This document shows, piece after piece, positions 56,556 to 64,000 of a DNA stretch of 64,000 bases (the stretch's first letter is position 1; each line of letters starts with the position of its first letter). The stretch is from assembly GCA_016715285.1 (NCBI GenBank), contig JADKAO010000003.1, positions 186,001-250,000 on the forward strand, in the 5' to 3' direction. A program made the position numbers and the translations under genes. Origin of the DNA: Actinomycetales bacterium (GTDB lineage: Bacteria; Actinomycetota; Actinomycetes; Actinomycetales; Dermatophilaceae). The notes under the pieces are model-generated. The model ran no database searches, was not told where the DNA came from, and saw only the letters and a program-made list of their open reading frames with translations.

Positions 56556-57762
56556 GACGCAGCGCGCCTGGGGCCACCCGCTGGCTTGCCCCGCGCAGCC
56601 GGAGGTTGTCGAGGCGACCGTGCGCGATGAGTATCTCGAGGGTGTAGACCCCGAGATTGAGCGTGAAATCTCCGGGGAGATCCGGGAGCTCCTCGATGAG
56701 CCACTCCACTTCGGTGCGGCCTCGACGGACTTCGTCCACCGGCACCTCATGCCATCGCGGAGCTACCTCGATGACTGCTGACTGACTGGCGGTGTTGAAG
56801 TGCAGGGACACTTTCGCCAGTTGCTCGAGGGATTGCTTCCATTCGATCGTGGCGAGGACAAGGATCGAACTGCCGCACTGGTATTCATCGATAGGAAGAC
56901 GCGAGGCGGGGTCGACGATGCGTAGGTCCGACACACTGGCCAATTCGCTGTCGGAAGTCGCAGCCCGGTCGACGCCAAGCACATGATTAAGCCGGGCGAC
57001 CGCGTGCCGGGGCAGCCCGTCGAAGATCACTTGGCCGTGGTCCAGGAGCACCGCGCGCGTGCACAACTCTTCGATGAGGCCAGCCGAGTGGGAGACGAAC
57101 AAGATCGTCTTGCCCTGCCGCTGGAACATCTCAATACGGTCTAGGCACTTGCGTTGGAAGGCAGCGTCGCCAACCGCCAGGACCTCATCAACGATGAGGA
57201 TGTCGGGGTCGACGTGGACGGCGACAGAGAAGCCAAGCCGCACGTACATACCCGAGGAGTACGTCTTCACCGGGAATTCGATGAACTCGCCGAGTTCGCT
57301 GAACTCCACAATCTCGTTGAATCGGGCATCAGTTTCTGCTCGGGGCACGCCCAAGAGGGCGGAGTTCAGGTAGATGTTTTCTCGGCCCGTGAGCTCACCG
57401 TCGAAGCCAGCACCGAGTTCAAGCAGGGAGGCGACCCGACCGACGGTGAGCACACTGCCCTCATTGGGGCGAAGAATGCCTGACAAGACTTTGAGCAATG
57501 TGCTCTTGCCGGATCCATTGGGCCCCATGAGGCCAACCGTCTCCCCGCGCCGAACATCGACACTGACCCCGCGGAGCGCCCAGAACGTGTCTGCAACGCC
57601 CCGTGGTCGTCGCACGAGCCGCTCTTTCAAGCTCGTGGCGCGACGGTGGTAGCTGGCGAACTTCTTGCTCACGTCAACCGCTCGGACCAGTACCTCAGCT
57701 TCGGGGTCGACTGGGGATCGCCGAGCAGACAGATCGACCCCTACCACCGGGTCGCTGCTCAC
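56527..57762 (-). CDS. Polysaccharide ABC exporter ATPase (Wzt/TagH type) with C-terminal binding domain
   Basis: 411 aa from GTG 57762 (GGAGG 4 nt upstream); the longer frame to 58050 reads through the permease gene and is a shadow. Walker A GPNGSGKST, Q-loop region ELGAGFDGELTGRENIYLN, signature YSSGMYVRLGFSVA, Walker B ILIVDEVLAVGD and FVSHS are standard for O-antigen/teichoic acid exporters. Residues about 260-411 form a Wzt-like beta domain (GSSILVLATIEW, VSLHFNTAS) that may read the glycan end. GTGA overlap with the permease. Confidence 0.93.
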   Translation of the reverse strand: MSSDPVVGVDLSARRSPVDPEAEVLVRAVDVSKKFASYHRRATSLKERLVRRPRGVADTFWALRGVSVDVRRGETVGLMGPNGSGKSTLLKVLSGILRPNEGSVLTVGRVASLLELGAGFDGELTGRENIYLNSALLGVPRAETDARFNEIVEFSELGEFIEFPVKTYSSGMYVRLGFSVAVHVDPDILIVDEVLAVGDAAFQRKCLDRIEMFQRQGKTILFVSHSAGLIEELCTRAVLLDHGQVIFDGLPRHAVARLNHVLGVDRAATSDSELASVSDLRIVDPASRLPIDEYQCGSSILVLATIEWKQSLEQLAKVSLHFNTASQSAVIEVAPRWHEVPVDEVRRGRTEVEWLIEELPDLPGDFTLNLGVYTLEILIAHGRLDNLRLRGASQRVAPGALRLTRVEPGTP

Positions 57763-58610
57763 AGTGCCTCCGCAAAGTCGGCGGAAAGCCGACGGAATTG
57801 CCAGACTCCGAGCACGAGAAACGCCGAGGCAACCACAAGACCGAGACCCAAGGTTTGGAGATAGAAGCCCCAGGAGTCGCTCGGCAGGAGGAGTTCGGTT
57901 GTGCCGGGGTAGTACACGACCCCGTAAAGGCCGCGCTGGAAGGCGGTCACAACGCCGGCCATGGGGTTGAGGTAGTACAACCAGGACGCAAGACCGGAGC
58001 CCAGGACGGTGTGGACGAGAGTGGCCGGGTAGATGATTGGCGTGAGCCACATCCAGGCGAACAGCCCAACCTCAAGAATGTGCTGGGTGTCGCGGAGTCG
58101 TACCGTGGATGCCGCGACGAACAGACCCAGCCCGACTGTCGCGATGACCGCCACCAGAGTCGCAGGCACCAGAAGCAGCAGCTCAGGCCTCAACGGAGTC
58201 ATCCCAACCGCGATGAATCCCACGATAAGGACGATGTATTGAAGCAATACTTGAGCACCCGCGAATCCAATCGAGGCAAGCGGCAGTGACTCATGAGCGA
58301 AGGGGACCTTCTTCACCAAACCGGCATTGGCGAGGATTGACGTGGCAGCCCCACTGACTCCCATCGTGAAGAAGTTCCAGATCAGCATTCCGGTCAAGAG
58401 AAAGAGCCCAAAGAAGGGGACCCGGGACCGGAACACGATCGCGAAGACGAACGTGTAGACGACCATGAGTAACAATGGGTTTGCGAGCGACCACAAGAAT
58501 CCCAGCGTTGAACCCTGGTACTTGACCTTAAGGTCTTTGCGCACCAATTGCACAATGAGCTGGCTGCGCAGTCGGGTCTGAGGAGAGCCCGTGCGCGATC
58601 TGAGATTCAT
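57759..58610 (-). CDS. Polysaccharide ABC exporter permease (Wzm/TagG type)
   Basis: 283 aa, six helices, ABC-2 type. QLIVQLVRKDLKVKYQGSTLGFLWSLANPLLLMVVYTFVFAIVF at the N-terminus and LRDTQHILEVGLFAWMWLTPIIYP are signatures of teichoic acid/O-antigen exporters. Together with the overlapping ATPase it exports a lipid-linked glycan. Confidence 0.94.
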   Translation of the reverse strand: MNLRSRTGSPQTRLRSQLIVQLVRKDLKVKYQGSTLGFLWSLANPLLLMVVYTFVFAIVFRSRVPFFGLFLLTGMLIWNFFTMGVSGAATSILANAGLVKKVPFAHESLPLASIGFAGAQVLLQYIVLIVGFIAVGMTPLRPELLLLVPATLVAVIATVGLGLFVAASTVRLRDTQHILEVGLFAWMWLTPIIYPATLVHTVLGSGLASWLYYLNPMAGVVTAFQRGLYGVVYYPGTTELLLPSDSWGFYLQTLGLGLVVASAFLVLGVWQFRRLSADFAEAL

Positions 58611-58751
58611 CGCGCTTCCTCTCGATCACGTCAGGTTCACGGCGGCCAGCCCAACACCCCGTAGGGCCCCACGAGCGTAGCGCGCCCCGGCACGTTGGTA
58701 GCCGCGTACCAGCGCCAACAGGAGAGAATAGTCTGCGAGCGAGGAGACTGG

Positions 58752-59840
58752 ATGCGCATTGACGTGGTGGTGCAGCAGTTGTGTGCGCCCGTGCCGGGCG
58801 GGACGGGCCGGTACACCGAGGGCTTGGTCCGGGGCTTGGTGGCCACCGCGTCCACTGGTGATGTCCTCAACGCCGTCTCCACGGTTCAGGCGCCCGCGCT
58901 AGCGGACCTGCAGCTCCCCTGGCAGCGTCTCGCTGCGCCTCCCGCCGCGCTCGCTCGGTTGTGGGAGCGAGGTTGGCCACCCATCGCTGGGAGCGCAAGG
59001 TCTGACGCTATCCACGCACCAACGCTGCTCATCCCGGGACGATGGCGGGCGCGTCATCTCGCCGTGACTATCCATGACGTCGTCCCATGGACGCACCCTG
59101 AGACCTTGACCCCTCGTGGAGTGGCATTCCACCGGCGGATGGCGGCACGCGCCGCACGGCAGGCCGACCTGATCGTGACTCCCACCGAAGCCGTGGCGAG
59201 CCAGGTGCGGGAGATGCTCGACCCGTCAGGCTCAGTGGTGGCCATCCCTCCGGGTTGCGCCCCGCTGCCGCTCCCCCCGGATGCACCCAGACGTCGGCAC
59301 GCGCTCGGTCTTCCGACCGACGGATACGCCCTGTTCGTGGGAACCGCCGAGCCGCGGAAGGGTCTCGACGTCCTGGTGTCAGCCATGGTCAACGTTCCTG
59401 ATTTGTCCCTCGTCCACGTGGGTCCTCGCGGGTGGGGTGGAGTGGACGTGGCCGAACTGGCGGCTCGGGCCGGCATCGCTCATCGTGTCCTGCCGGTGGG
59501 GACCGTCGACGACGCCACTCTGTCGGCCGTGTATGCCGGGGCGACGTGTGTGGTGATGCCGAGCCTCGCCGAGGGGTTCGGTCTACCCGTGATCGAAGCC
59601 ATGGCGGCCGGCATACCAGTCATCACCTCAGATGATCCCGCTCTCGTGGAATCGGGTGGTGGTCACGCGCTCGTCGTAGCCGCGGGTGAGCGAGAGCCCT
59701 TGGCGGCCGCAGTGAGGCAAGCGACCGGGCCTGACCGTCTCACGCCAGCCCAGCTCGAACGCGCCCGGGCCCATGCTGCGGGTTTTACCTGGGCTGACTT
59801 CGCGCTCAAGCTTCGCCGCGCCTACTCAGCGCTCTCGTGA
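58752..59840 (+). CDS. Family 4 glycosyltransferase
   Basis: 362 aa from ATG 58752 (GAGGAG 7 nt upstream). GT-B: MRIDVVVQQLCAPVPGGTGRYTEGLVRGL, VTIHDVVPWTHPETLTPRGVAFHRRMAARAARQADLIVTPTEAV, LFVGTAEPRKGLDVLVSAM, MPSLAEGFGLPVIEAMAAGIPVITSDDPALVESGGGHALVV. Its end overlaps the convergent GT2 gene by 15 bp. Part of the surface-glycan cluster. Confidence 0.9.
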   Translation: MRIDVVVQQLCAPVPGGTGRYTEGLVRGLVATASTGDVLNAVSTVQAPALADLQLPWQRLAAPPAALARLWERGWPPIAGSARSDAIHAPTLLIPGRWRARHLAVTIHDVVPWTHPETLTPRGVAFHRRMAARAARQADLIVTPTEAVASQVREMLDPSGSVVAIPPGCAPLPLPPDAPRRRHALGLPTDGYALFVGTAEPRKGLDVLVSAMVNVPDLSLVHVGPRGWGGVDVAELAARAGIAHRVLPVGTVDDATLSAVYAGATCVVMPSLAEGFGLPVIEAMAAGIPVITSDDPALVESGGGHALVVAAGEREPLAAAVRQATGPDRLTPAQLERARAHAAGFTWADFALKLRRAYSALS

Positions 59841-60992
59841 CCGACGTCCCAATCGAGCCGATAGCTCACTAGCTGCCCGAAGATAGGTCCGGAGCCGCAC
59901 TCGTGGCGTTTGCGACAGCTGAATACGCTCGATGTCGTCAAGTCGGGCCTGAATTTCCTGCAGCCGAGCGACCATTCGATTTCCTTGTGAGACCAGGTGA
60001 CGATTGGCCTCGAGGAGGCCCGCAACGACGTGGCCTTCGATCTCGCCAAGCCGCCAGTCGACGTGCTCGTGGCGTCGCTGGCCCACCTTGTCGAGGTGCT
60101 GCGCTTCAGCTGCGATCTGGAGGCTGACTCCGAGCCCCCCGTTGAGGGGGAGGCCGGCGCGCAGATAGCGATCACGAATCACCCCCGCAAAGCGAGCGTG
60201 GTCCTCGCTCGCCACGACGACGCTATTGCCCAGGTCACCGGACGAGGCGCGATGGTGCCAATACGCGAGCGGTGGCCCATCGATGAATCCCACCGTGTAT
60301 GCCGACAAGAGCCTCAGCATGAAGTCCCAGTCGGCCAAGACCGGGAGTGAGCCGTCATACAAGCCGACAGCGTCATGCACAGATCGGCGATACAACACAG
60401 AAATCGGGGGGGTGAAGTTGGCGCGCAAAACCTCCCCCAGGGTGACCTGGCTCTTGTCTGCGGCCAGCACATCACGGCCCAACTCACGAATGCCTTCCTC
60501 GGTCACCTCCTCGAAGACGATCTCCGTGCGGGTAGCGACAGCACCGTCAGGGGAGTTCTCCAGGTAGGCGATGCTCCGATGAAGGAAGTCCGGGTGCCAA
60601 CTGTCGTCGTCATCATGGATGACAAGGTAGGTCGAATCGCTGTTGTTGACTCCGGTGTTCATGGCGGCTTCGCGCCCAACCGATTGCGTGTTCGTGACGA
60701 TGTCAACCCGTCCGCGGACGGCAGCACATTCACCCACCTGGCGCGCGACCTGATGGGCGTCGCCTCCGTCGTTAACGACCACAACGCGGAAGTCTCGGTA
60801 GCTCTGGGCGCCGATGCTGGCCAGCGCGCGCGGAAGAAGCTGGGGCCGGTTGCGAGTCCGCAACACAATGGCGACCGTTGGCGCCGTCGCGGCTGTGTCC
60901 TGTGATGTGCTCGACGGCCCAGTCATGGCGCTCATGATGTCACGCAGTTGCCCACGGTGCTCGGCTGACATCAGCGCTGGTCTGGTTTCCAC
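59826..60992 (-). CDS. Family 2 glycosyltransferase with C-terminal coiled coil
   Basis: 388 aa from GTG 60992; later starts (ATG 60971, ATG 60935) are possible. GT-A: TVAIVLRTRNRPQLLPRALASIGAQSYRDFRVVVVNDGG, NTQSVGREAAMNTGVNNSDSTYLVIHDDDDSWHPDFL (DDD metal site). After about residue 290 a long helix (HVDWRLGEIEGHVVAGLLEANRHLVSQGNRMVARLQEIQARLDDIERIQL) looks like a coiled coil, perhaps for assembly with other glycan enzymes. Divergent from the rhamnan-F-like gene. Confidence 0.88.
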   Translation of the reverse strand: METRPALMSAEHRGQLRDIMSAMTGPSSTSQDTAATAPTVAIVLRTRNRPQLLPRALASIGAQSYRDFRVVVVNDGGDAHQVARQVGECAAVRGRVDIVTNTQSVGREAAMNTGVNNSDSTYLVIHDDDDSWHPDFLHRSIAYLENSPDGAVATRTEIVFEEVTEEGIRELGRDVLAADKSQVTLGEVLRANFTPPISVLYRRSVHDAVGLYDGSLPVLADWDFMLRLLSAYTVGFIDGPPLAYWHHRASSGDLGNSVVVASEDHARFAGVIRDRYLRAGLPLNGGLGVSLQIAAEAQHLDKVGQRRHEHVDWRLGEIEGHVVAGLLEANRHLVSQGNRMVARLQEIQARLDDIERIQLSQTPRVRLRTYLRAASELSARLGRRSRER

Positions 60993-61014
60993 GGTTGGCA
61001 GCTAGCATGTCGTG

Positions 61015-62886
61015 GTGGTCGAGGAAGGCGTGAGACAGATGAAGCGTGTGGTGTTCTATCTATTCTACGACCCGCAGGGGATTGTCGATGACTATGTGAC
61101 CTACAAGCTCACGGCGCTGCGTCCTTTTGCGGAGCATATCTTCGTGGTGTCGAATTCGGCTCTCACGAGTGAGGGCCGGGAGAAGCTTGAGTCCGTGGCG
61201 GACACCGTCTGGGTCCGGGAGAACCGGGGATTTGACGTCTGGGCCTACAAGGAGGCCATGGCCGAGTTTGGCTCAGAGCGGCTCTCGGAGTACGACGAGC
61301 TCATCCTGATGAACTACACGTTCTTCGCGCCGATCTTTCCCTTTTCGGAAACTTTCGAAAAGATGGATTCGCTCAGTATCGATTTCTGGGGAATGACGGC
61401 TCATAAGGCGGTGGCAGAGCATCCCTTCGCTGGAATGCAAGGGGAACTGCCGTTGCATATTCAATCGCACTGGATAGCGGTTCGCAAGACTCTCTTTACG
61501 TCAATTGAGTTCCAAGCATATTGGCGTGATATGCCGATGATTACGAGTTACGACCAGTCGGTCCTGGAACATGAGGCGAAGTTCACCTCGCATTTCGCTA
61601 GAGCAGGTTTCCAGTTCGCTGTCGCATTTCCGGCTGAAGACTATCCTTCGCAGCACCCAATTTTTGACAACGCAGTGCTGATGCTGGATGATCGGTGTCC
61701 ACTCGTCAAGCGACGATTGTTCTTTCACGAGCCGAGCTATCTGGACCGACATGCCATCCTTGGGAAGCGAGTGATGGCCAAGGTGGCGGCCGCGGGCTAC
61801 CCCACGGATTTGATCTGGAGCAATGTTGTGCGCTCCTCAGAACCTCGCACGCTGTACACGAACTTCTCAATGCTTGAAGTTCTCCCCGACGAGGACACAG
61901 GCTGGCGACCAGAGCCAGCTCCGAAATTGGCGGTATTCGCTCATATCTATTACGACGACATGGTCGATGAGATGATGAGCTACATCACGCGTATTCCAGT
62001 GCCTTTTGACCTGATCGTGACGACCTCATCGGAGGCCAAGCGCGAGGTCATCACCAAGCGACTTGAGTCCTATGATATTGAGCGTGTCGAAGTCCGAGTG
62101 GTGGCGGCAAACCGGGGACGCGATATGAGTGCTCTGCTGGTGGGATGCCGTGATCTTCTCGTGAGCGATCAATACGATCTGGCCCTCCGGGTGCATTCGA
62201 AGAAGTCCGTGCAGGATGATTACAATGCCGCCGCGCTGTTCAAGGCTCACATGTTCGACAACGTCCTGTCCTCAACGGGGTATGTGGCGCGAATTCTTAA
62301 GCTCTTTAGCGACGAGCCCACGCTGGGAATGGCTTTCCCGCCAGTAGTCAACATTGGCTACCCGACCCTCGGGCATTCCTGGTTCACCAACAGACCGCTA
62401 GCTGAGGAACTCGCTGCTCAGCTGGGGGTGAACACCGTCTTTGATCGTTCGACGCCGCTTGCCCCATACGGCTCGATGTTCTGGTTCCGGCCAAAGGCAC
62501 TGCTCAAGCTCACGGAGTGGCCATGGCAGTGGACCGACTACCCGGAAGAAGCCGCTGAGTACGGAGACGGCTCGATCACCCATGTCCAGGAGCGGCTGCT
62601 GGCTTACGTCAGCCTCGACGCTGGATATCACGTCCGTGGACTCATCAACACGGACTGGGCGGCGATCAACTATGCCTTCCTCGAGTACAAGCTCCAGCGG
62701 ATCTCCAGCCTGCTTCCGCACCACACTCAAGATCAAGTCAACTATCTGACCCGCGTTCAGTCGGAAGGCCCTCCGCTGCTCTATCTGAAGCAAGCTGTGG
62801 ATCGGCAGTTCCCAACCATGGGTCGACTGCTGCGACCGGTCTATCGCGCCCTTCGATCGGGGGCAGGGCGTGCGCAGCAGTCCTAA
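61015..62886 (+). CDS. Rhamnan synthesis F (RgpF)-like protein
   Basis: About 623 aa. Two tandem RgpF-type halves: RVVFYLFYDPQGIVDDYVTYKLTALRPFAEHIFVVSNSALTSEGREKLE...RENRGFDVWAYKEAMA, then KLAVFAHIYYDDMVDEMMSYITRIPVPFDLIVTTSSEAKREVI...VVAANRGRDMSALLVGCRDLL...LRVHSKKS. It is tied to rhamnose polymer side-chain assembly in streptococci. GTG 61015 is 6 nt after TAGCAT; ATG 61039 is an alternative. The DNA is visibly more AT-rich than the window average and carries no GGCATAC motif, suggesting a separate origin. Confidence 0.88.
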   Translation: MVEEGVRQMKRVVFYLFYDPQGIVDDYVTYKLTALRPFAEHIFVVSNSALTSEGREKLESVADTVWVRENRGFDVWAYKEAMAEFGSERLSEYDELILMNYTFFAPIFPFSETFEKMDSLSIDFWGMTAHKAVAEHPFAGMQGELPLHIQSHWIAVRKTLFTSIEFQAYWRDMPMITSYDQSVLEHEAKFTSHFARAGFQFAVAFPAEDYPSQHPIFDNAVLMLDDRCPLVKRRLFFHEPSYLDRHAILGKRVMAKVAAAGYPTDLIWSNVVRSSEPRTLYTNFSMLEVLPDEDTGWRPEPAPKLAVFAHIYYDDMVDEMMSYITRIPVPFDLIVTTSSEAKREVITKRLESYDIERVEVRVVAANRGRDMSALLVGCRDLLVSDQYDLALRVHSKKSVQDDYNAAALFKAHMFDNVLSSTGYVARILKLFSDEPTLGMAFPPVVNIGYPTLGHSWFTNRPLAEELAAQLGVNTVFDRSTPLAPYGSMFWFRPKALLKLTEWPWQWTDYPEEAAEYGDGSITHVQERLLAYVSLDAGYHVRGLINTDWAAINYAFLEYKLQRISSLLPHHTQDQVNYLTRVQSEGPPLLYLKQAVDRQFPTMGRLLRPVYRALRSGAGRAQQS

Positions 62887-63000
62887 GCAGGTCGCGCCTT
62901 CAGCCGGGCCCTGCCGCGATGGCGCTACCCTGGACTTGGCCTGTGCTGACCCGCTAGCCAGCTGGCCAATGGGTGACCCGATCTCACGGAAGTAGGACTC

Positions 63001-64000
63001 GTGCTTTCCACGTGCCTCGTGACCGGCGGCGCCGGTTTCATCGGTTGTGCGCTCTCAGGCGCGCTCGCTGACCACTTCGACCGGGTCGTCGCGTTGGACA
63101 ATCTGCACCCTCAGGTGCATCCGGTTCGACAAAGACCAGCAGCTCTCGATGAACGTGTCGAATTCGTCCTCGGGGATGTGACCGCCGCTTCCGACTGGGA
63201 TGACCTGCTGGCCGACGTTCATCCGTCAACCGTGATCCATCTCGCCGCGGAAACCGGGACGGGGCAGTCGCTCACCGAGGCGAGCCGTCACGCCAAAGTG
63301 AATGTCGTTGGCACGACGGAAATGCTTGATGCATTTGTTCGCCATGAGAAGCTTCCTCGCAAGATTGTTCTCACGTCAAGCCGAGCCGTGTATGGCGAGG
63401 GCGCGTGGGTCAAAGGCGATGGCTCCGTGAGCTACCCCGGACAGCGTTCACGCGCGATGCTTCAGCGGGGTCAGTGGGATTTTCCGGAGTTGACGCCCAC
63501 TCCCTTCAGGTCTGATCGCGTGGAGCCTCGTCCGACGAGCGTATACGGATCGACAAAGCTGGCGCAGGAACACATCTTGAAGTCGTGGTGCCTGGCGATG
63601 GATGTTTCCCCGGTGATATTCCGGCTTCAGAATGTTTATGGTCCGGGTCAGTCGCTGACCAATCCCTACACCGGGATCGTATCCCTGTTTGCCCAAAAGG
63701 CCAAGGCGGGCGAAGTCATTCCAGTCTACGAAGACGGCGACATCGTCCGTGACTTCGTTTTCATCGATGACGTTGCCGCAGCGATCGTCGCCGGGACGTT
63801 CGCATCGCAGACGGGTGAGTTCGCTTATGACATTGGCTCGGGCGAGGCGACCACGATCATGCATCTGGCCGAGATAGCTGCAGCAATTTATGGCGCCCCG
63901 CAGCCAGAGATCAACGGGCTGTTCCGAGACGGAGATGTTCGGCACGCGTCGTGCTCGATTGAGGAATCCAAGCGCGCCCTCAATTGGGCGCCTGTGGTCA
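63001..64000 (+). CDS. NAD-dependent nucleotide-sugar epimerase/dehydratase (3' end outside window)
   Basis: At least 333 codons, open to the end of the window. Extended SDR: CLVTGGAGFIGCALSGALADHFDRVVALDN (GGxGxxG), VIHLAAETGTGQSL, LTSSRAVYGEG, SVYGSTKLAQEHIL (YGSTK catalytic pair), DFVFIDDVAAAIVA. It resembles GalE/RmlB-type sugar enzymes but lacks the RmlB TDEVYG form. GTG 63001 is the first start in a clear frame. Probably supplies another activated sugar for the glycan. Confidence 0.85.
   Translation, partial: MLSTCLVTGGAGFIGCALSGALADHFDRVVALDNLHPQVHPVRQRPAALDERVEFVLGDVTAASDWDDLLADVHPSTVIHLAAETGTGQSLTEASRHAKVNVVGTTEMLDAFVRHEKLPRKIVLTSSRAVYGEGAWVKGDGSVSYPGQRSRAMLQRGQWDFPELTPTPFRSDRVEPRPTSVYGSTKLAQEHILKSWCLAMDVSPVIFRLQNVYGPGQSLTNPYTGIVSLFAQKAKAGEVIPVYEDGDIVRDFVFIDDVAAAIVAGTFASQTGEFAYDIGSGEATTIMHLAEIAAAIYGAPQPEINGLFRDGDVRHASCSIEESKRALNWAPVV

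Noticed and set aside
56527..58050. 507-codon version of the Wzt-type ATPase
   Set aside because: The upstream 96 codons read backwards through the permease gene; GTG 57762 with GGAGG and a GTGA overlap is the proper start.

Overview
The window reads as chromosomal DNA from a high-GC Gram-positive actinomycete. The best guess is Micrococcales, in or near Intrasporangiaceae/Dermatophilaceae. The evidence is gene content and order: moaE / YlbL-type protease / PPA1309 / UPF0182; hisN, rsgA, aroA close to sigR-rsrA; a 24-residue ribosomal protein bL37; and Ni-SOD with its protease. I see no rRNA, IS element, prophage or CRISPR array. There is one tRNA (initiator tRNA-Met). ATGA/GTGA stop-start overlaps are common, and many operon-first genes look leaderless (TANNNT, 6-8 nt, start codon).

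Layout. 0.1-6.6 kb: housekeeping cluster (SDR, moaE, PDZ/Lon-like protease, PPA1309, UPF0182 with a collagen-like N-terminus). 6.6-11.9 kb: tRNA-fMet, LysR, amino-acid permease, amidohydrolase, nucleotidyltransferase. 11.9-15.2 kb: FMN reductase, then an ESX-like small protein + DUF1023 hydrolase + lipoprotein trio. 15.2-24.1 kb: amidase, complete oligopeptide ABC importer, P1/DmpA peptidase and SDR, likely a peptide/amide scavenging unit; the second ATPase has a start/frame anomaly. 24.2-36.1 kb: malQ, a RelE/Phd toxin-antitoxin pair with its operator, YciI, a hydrolase, a lipoprotein, an aminotransferase, MFS/TetR divergent pair, DyP peroxidase / PCuAC / His-rich membrane protein. 36.3-46 kb: thioesterase, paired M16 peptidases, ogt, hisN, DUF2231, rsgA, aroA, DoxX, SRAP peptidase, hydrolase. 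46-47.3 kb: sigR-rsrA with a predicted self-activated second promoter, then bL37.

47.3-51.1 kb is the most unusual part. Three almost identical tandem genes encode 59-71 aa peptides, each carrying three IHGWTP hexapeptides on a 13-residue period. They are followed without a gap by two multi-pass membrane HD-GYP-type proteins, the second with a degraded active site. I know of no described system like this and propose it as a candidate peptide-signalling or modified-peptide system.

51-64 kb: sodN/sodX, then a surface-polysaccharide region (dTDP-rhamnose genes rfbC, rfbA, rfbD, two GT2, two GT4, Wzm/Wzt ABC exporter, a rhamnan-synthesis-F-like protein, and a sugar epimerase cut by the window end). 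rfbB is not in view.

A second window-wide signal is the heptamer GGCATAC/GTATGCC. By hand I count about 85 copies on both strands and in all reading frames, at a density like a DNA uptake sequence or HIP1. It is absent from the last 3.7 kb and from the peptide array.
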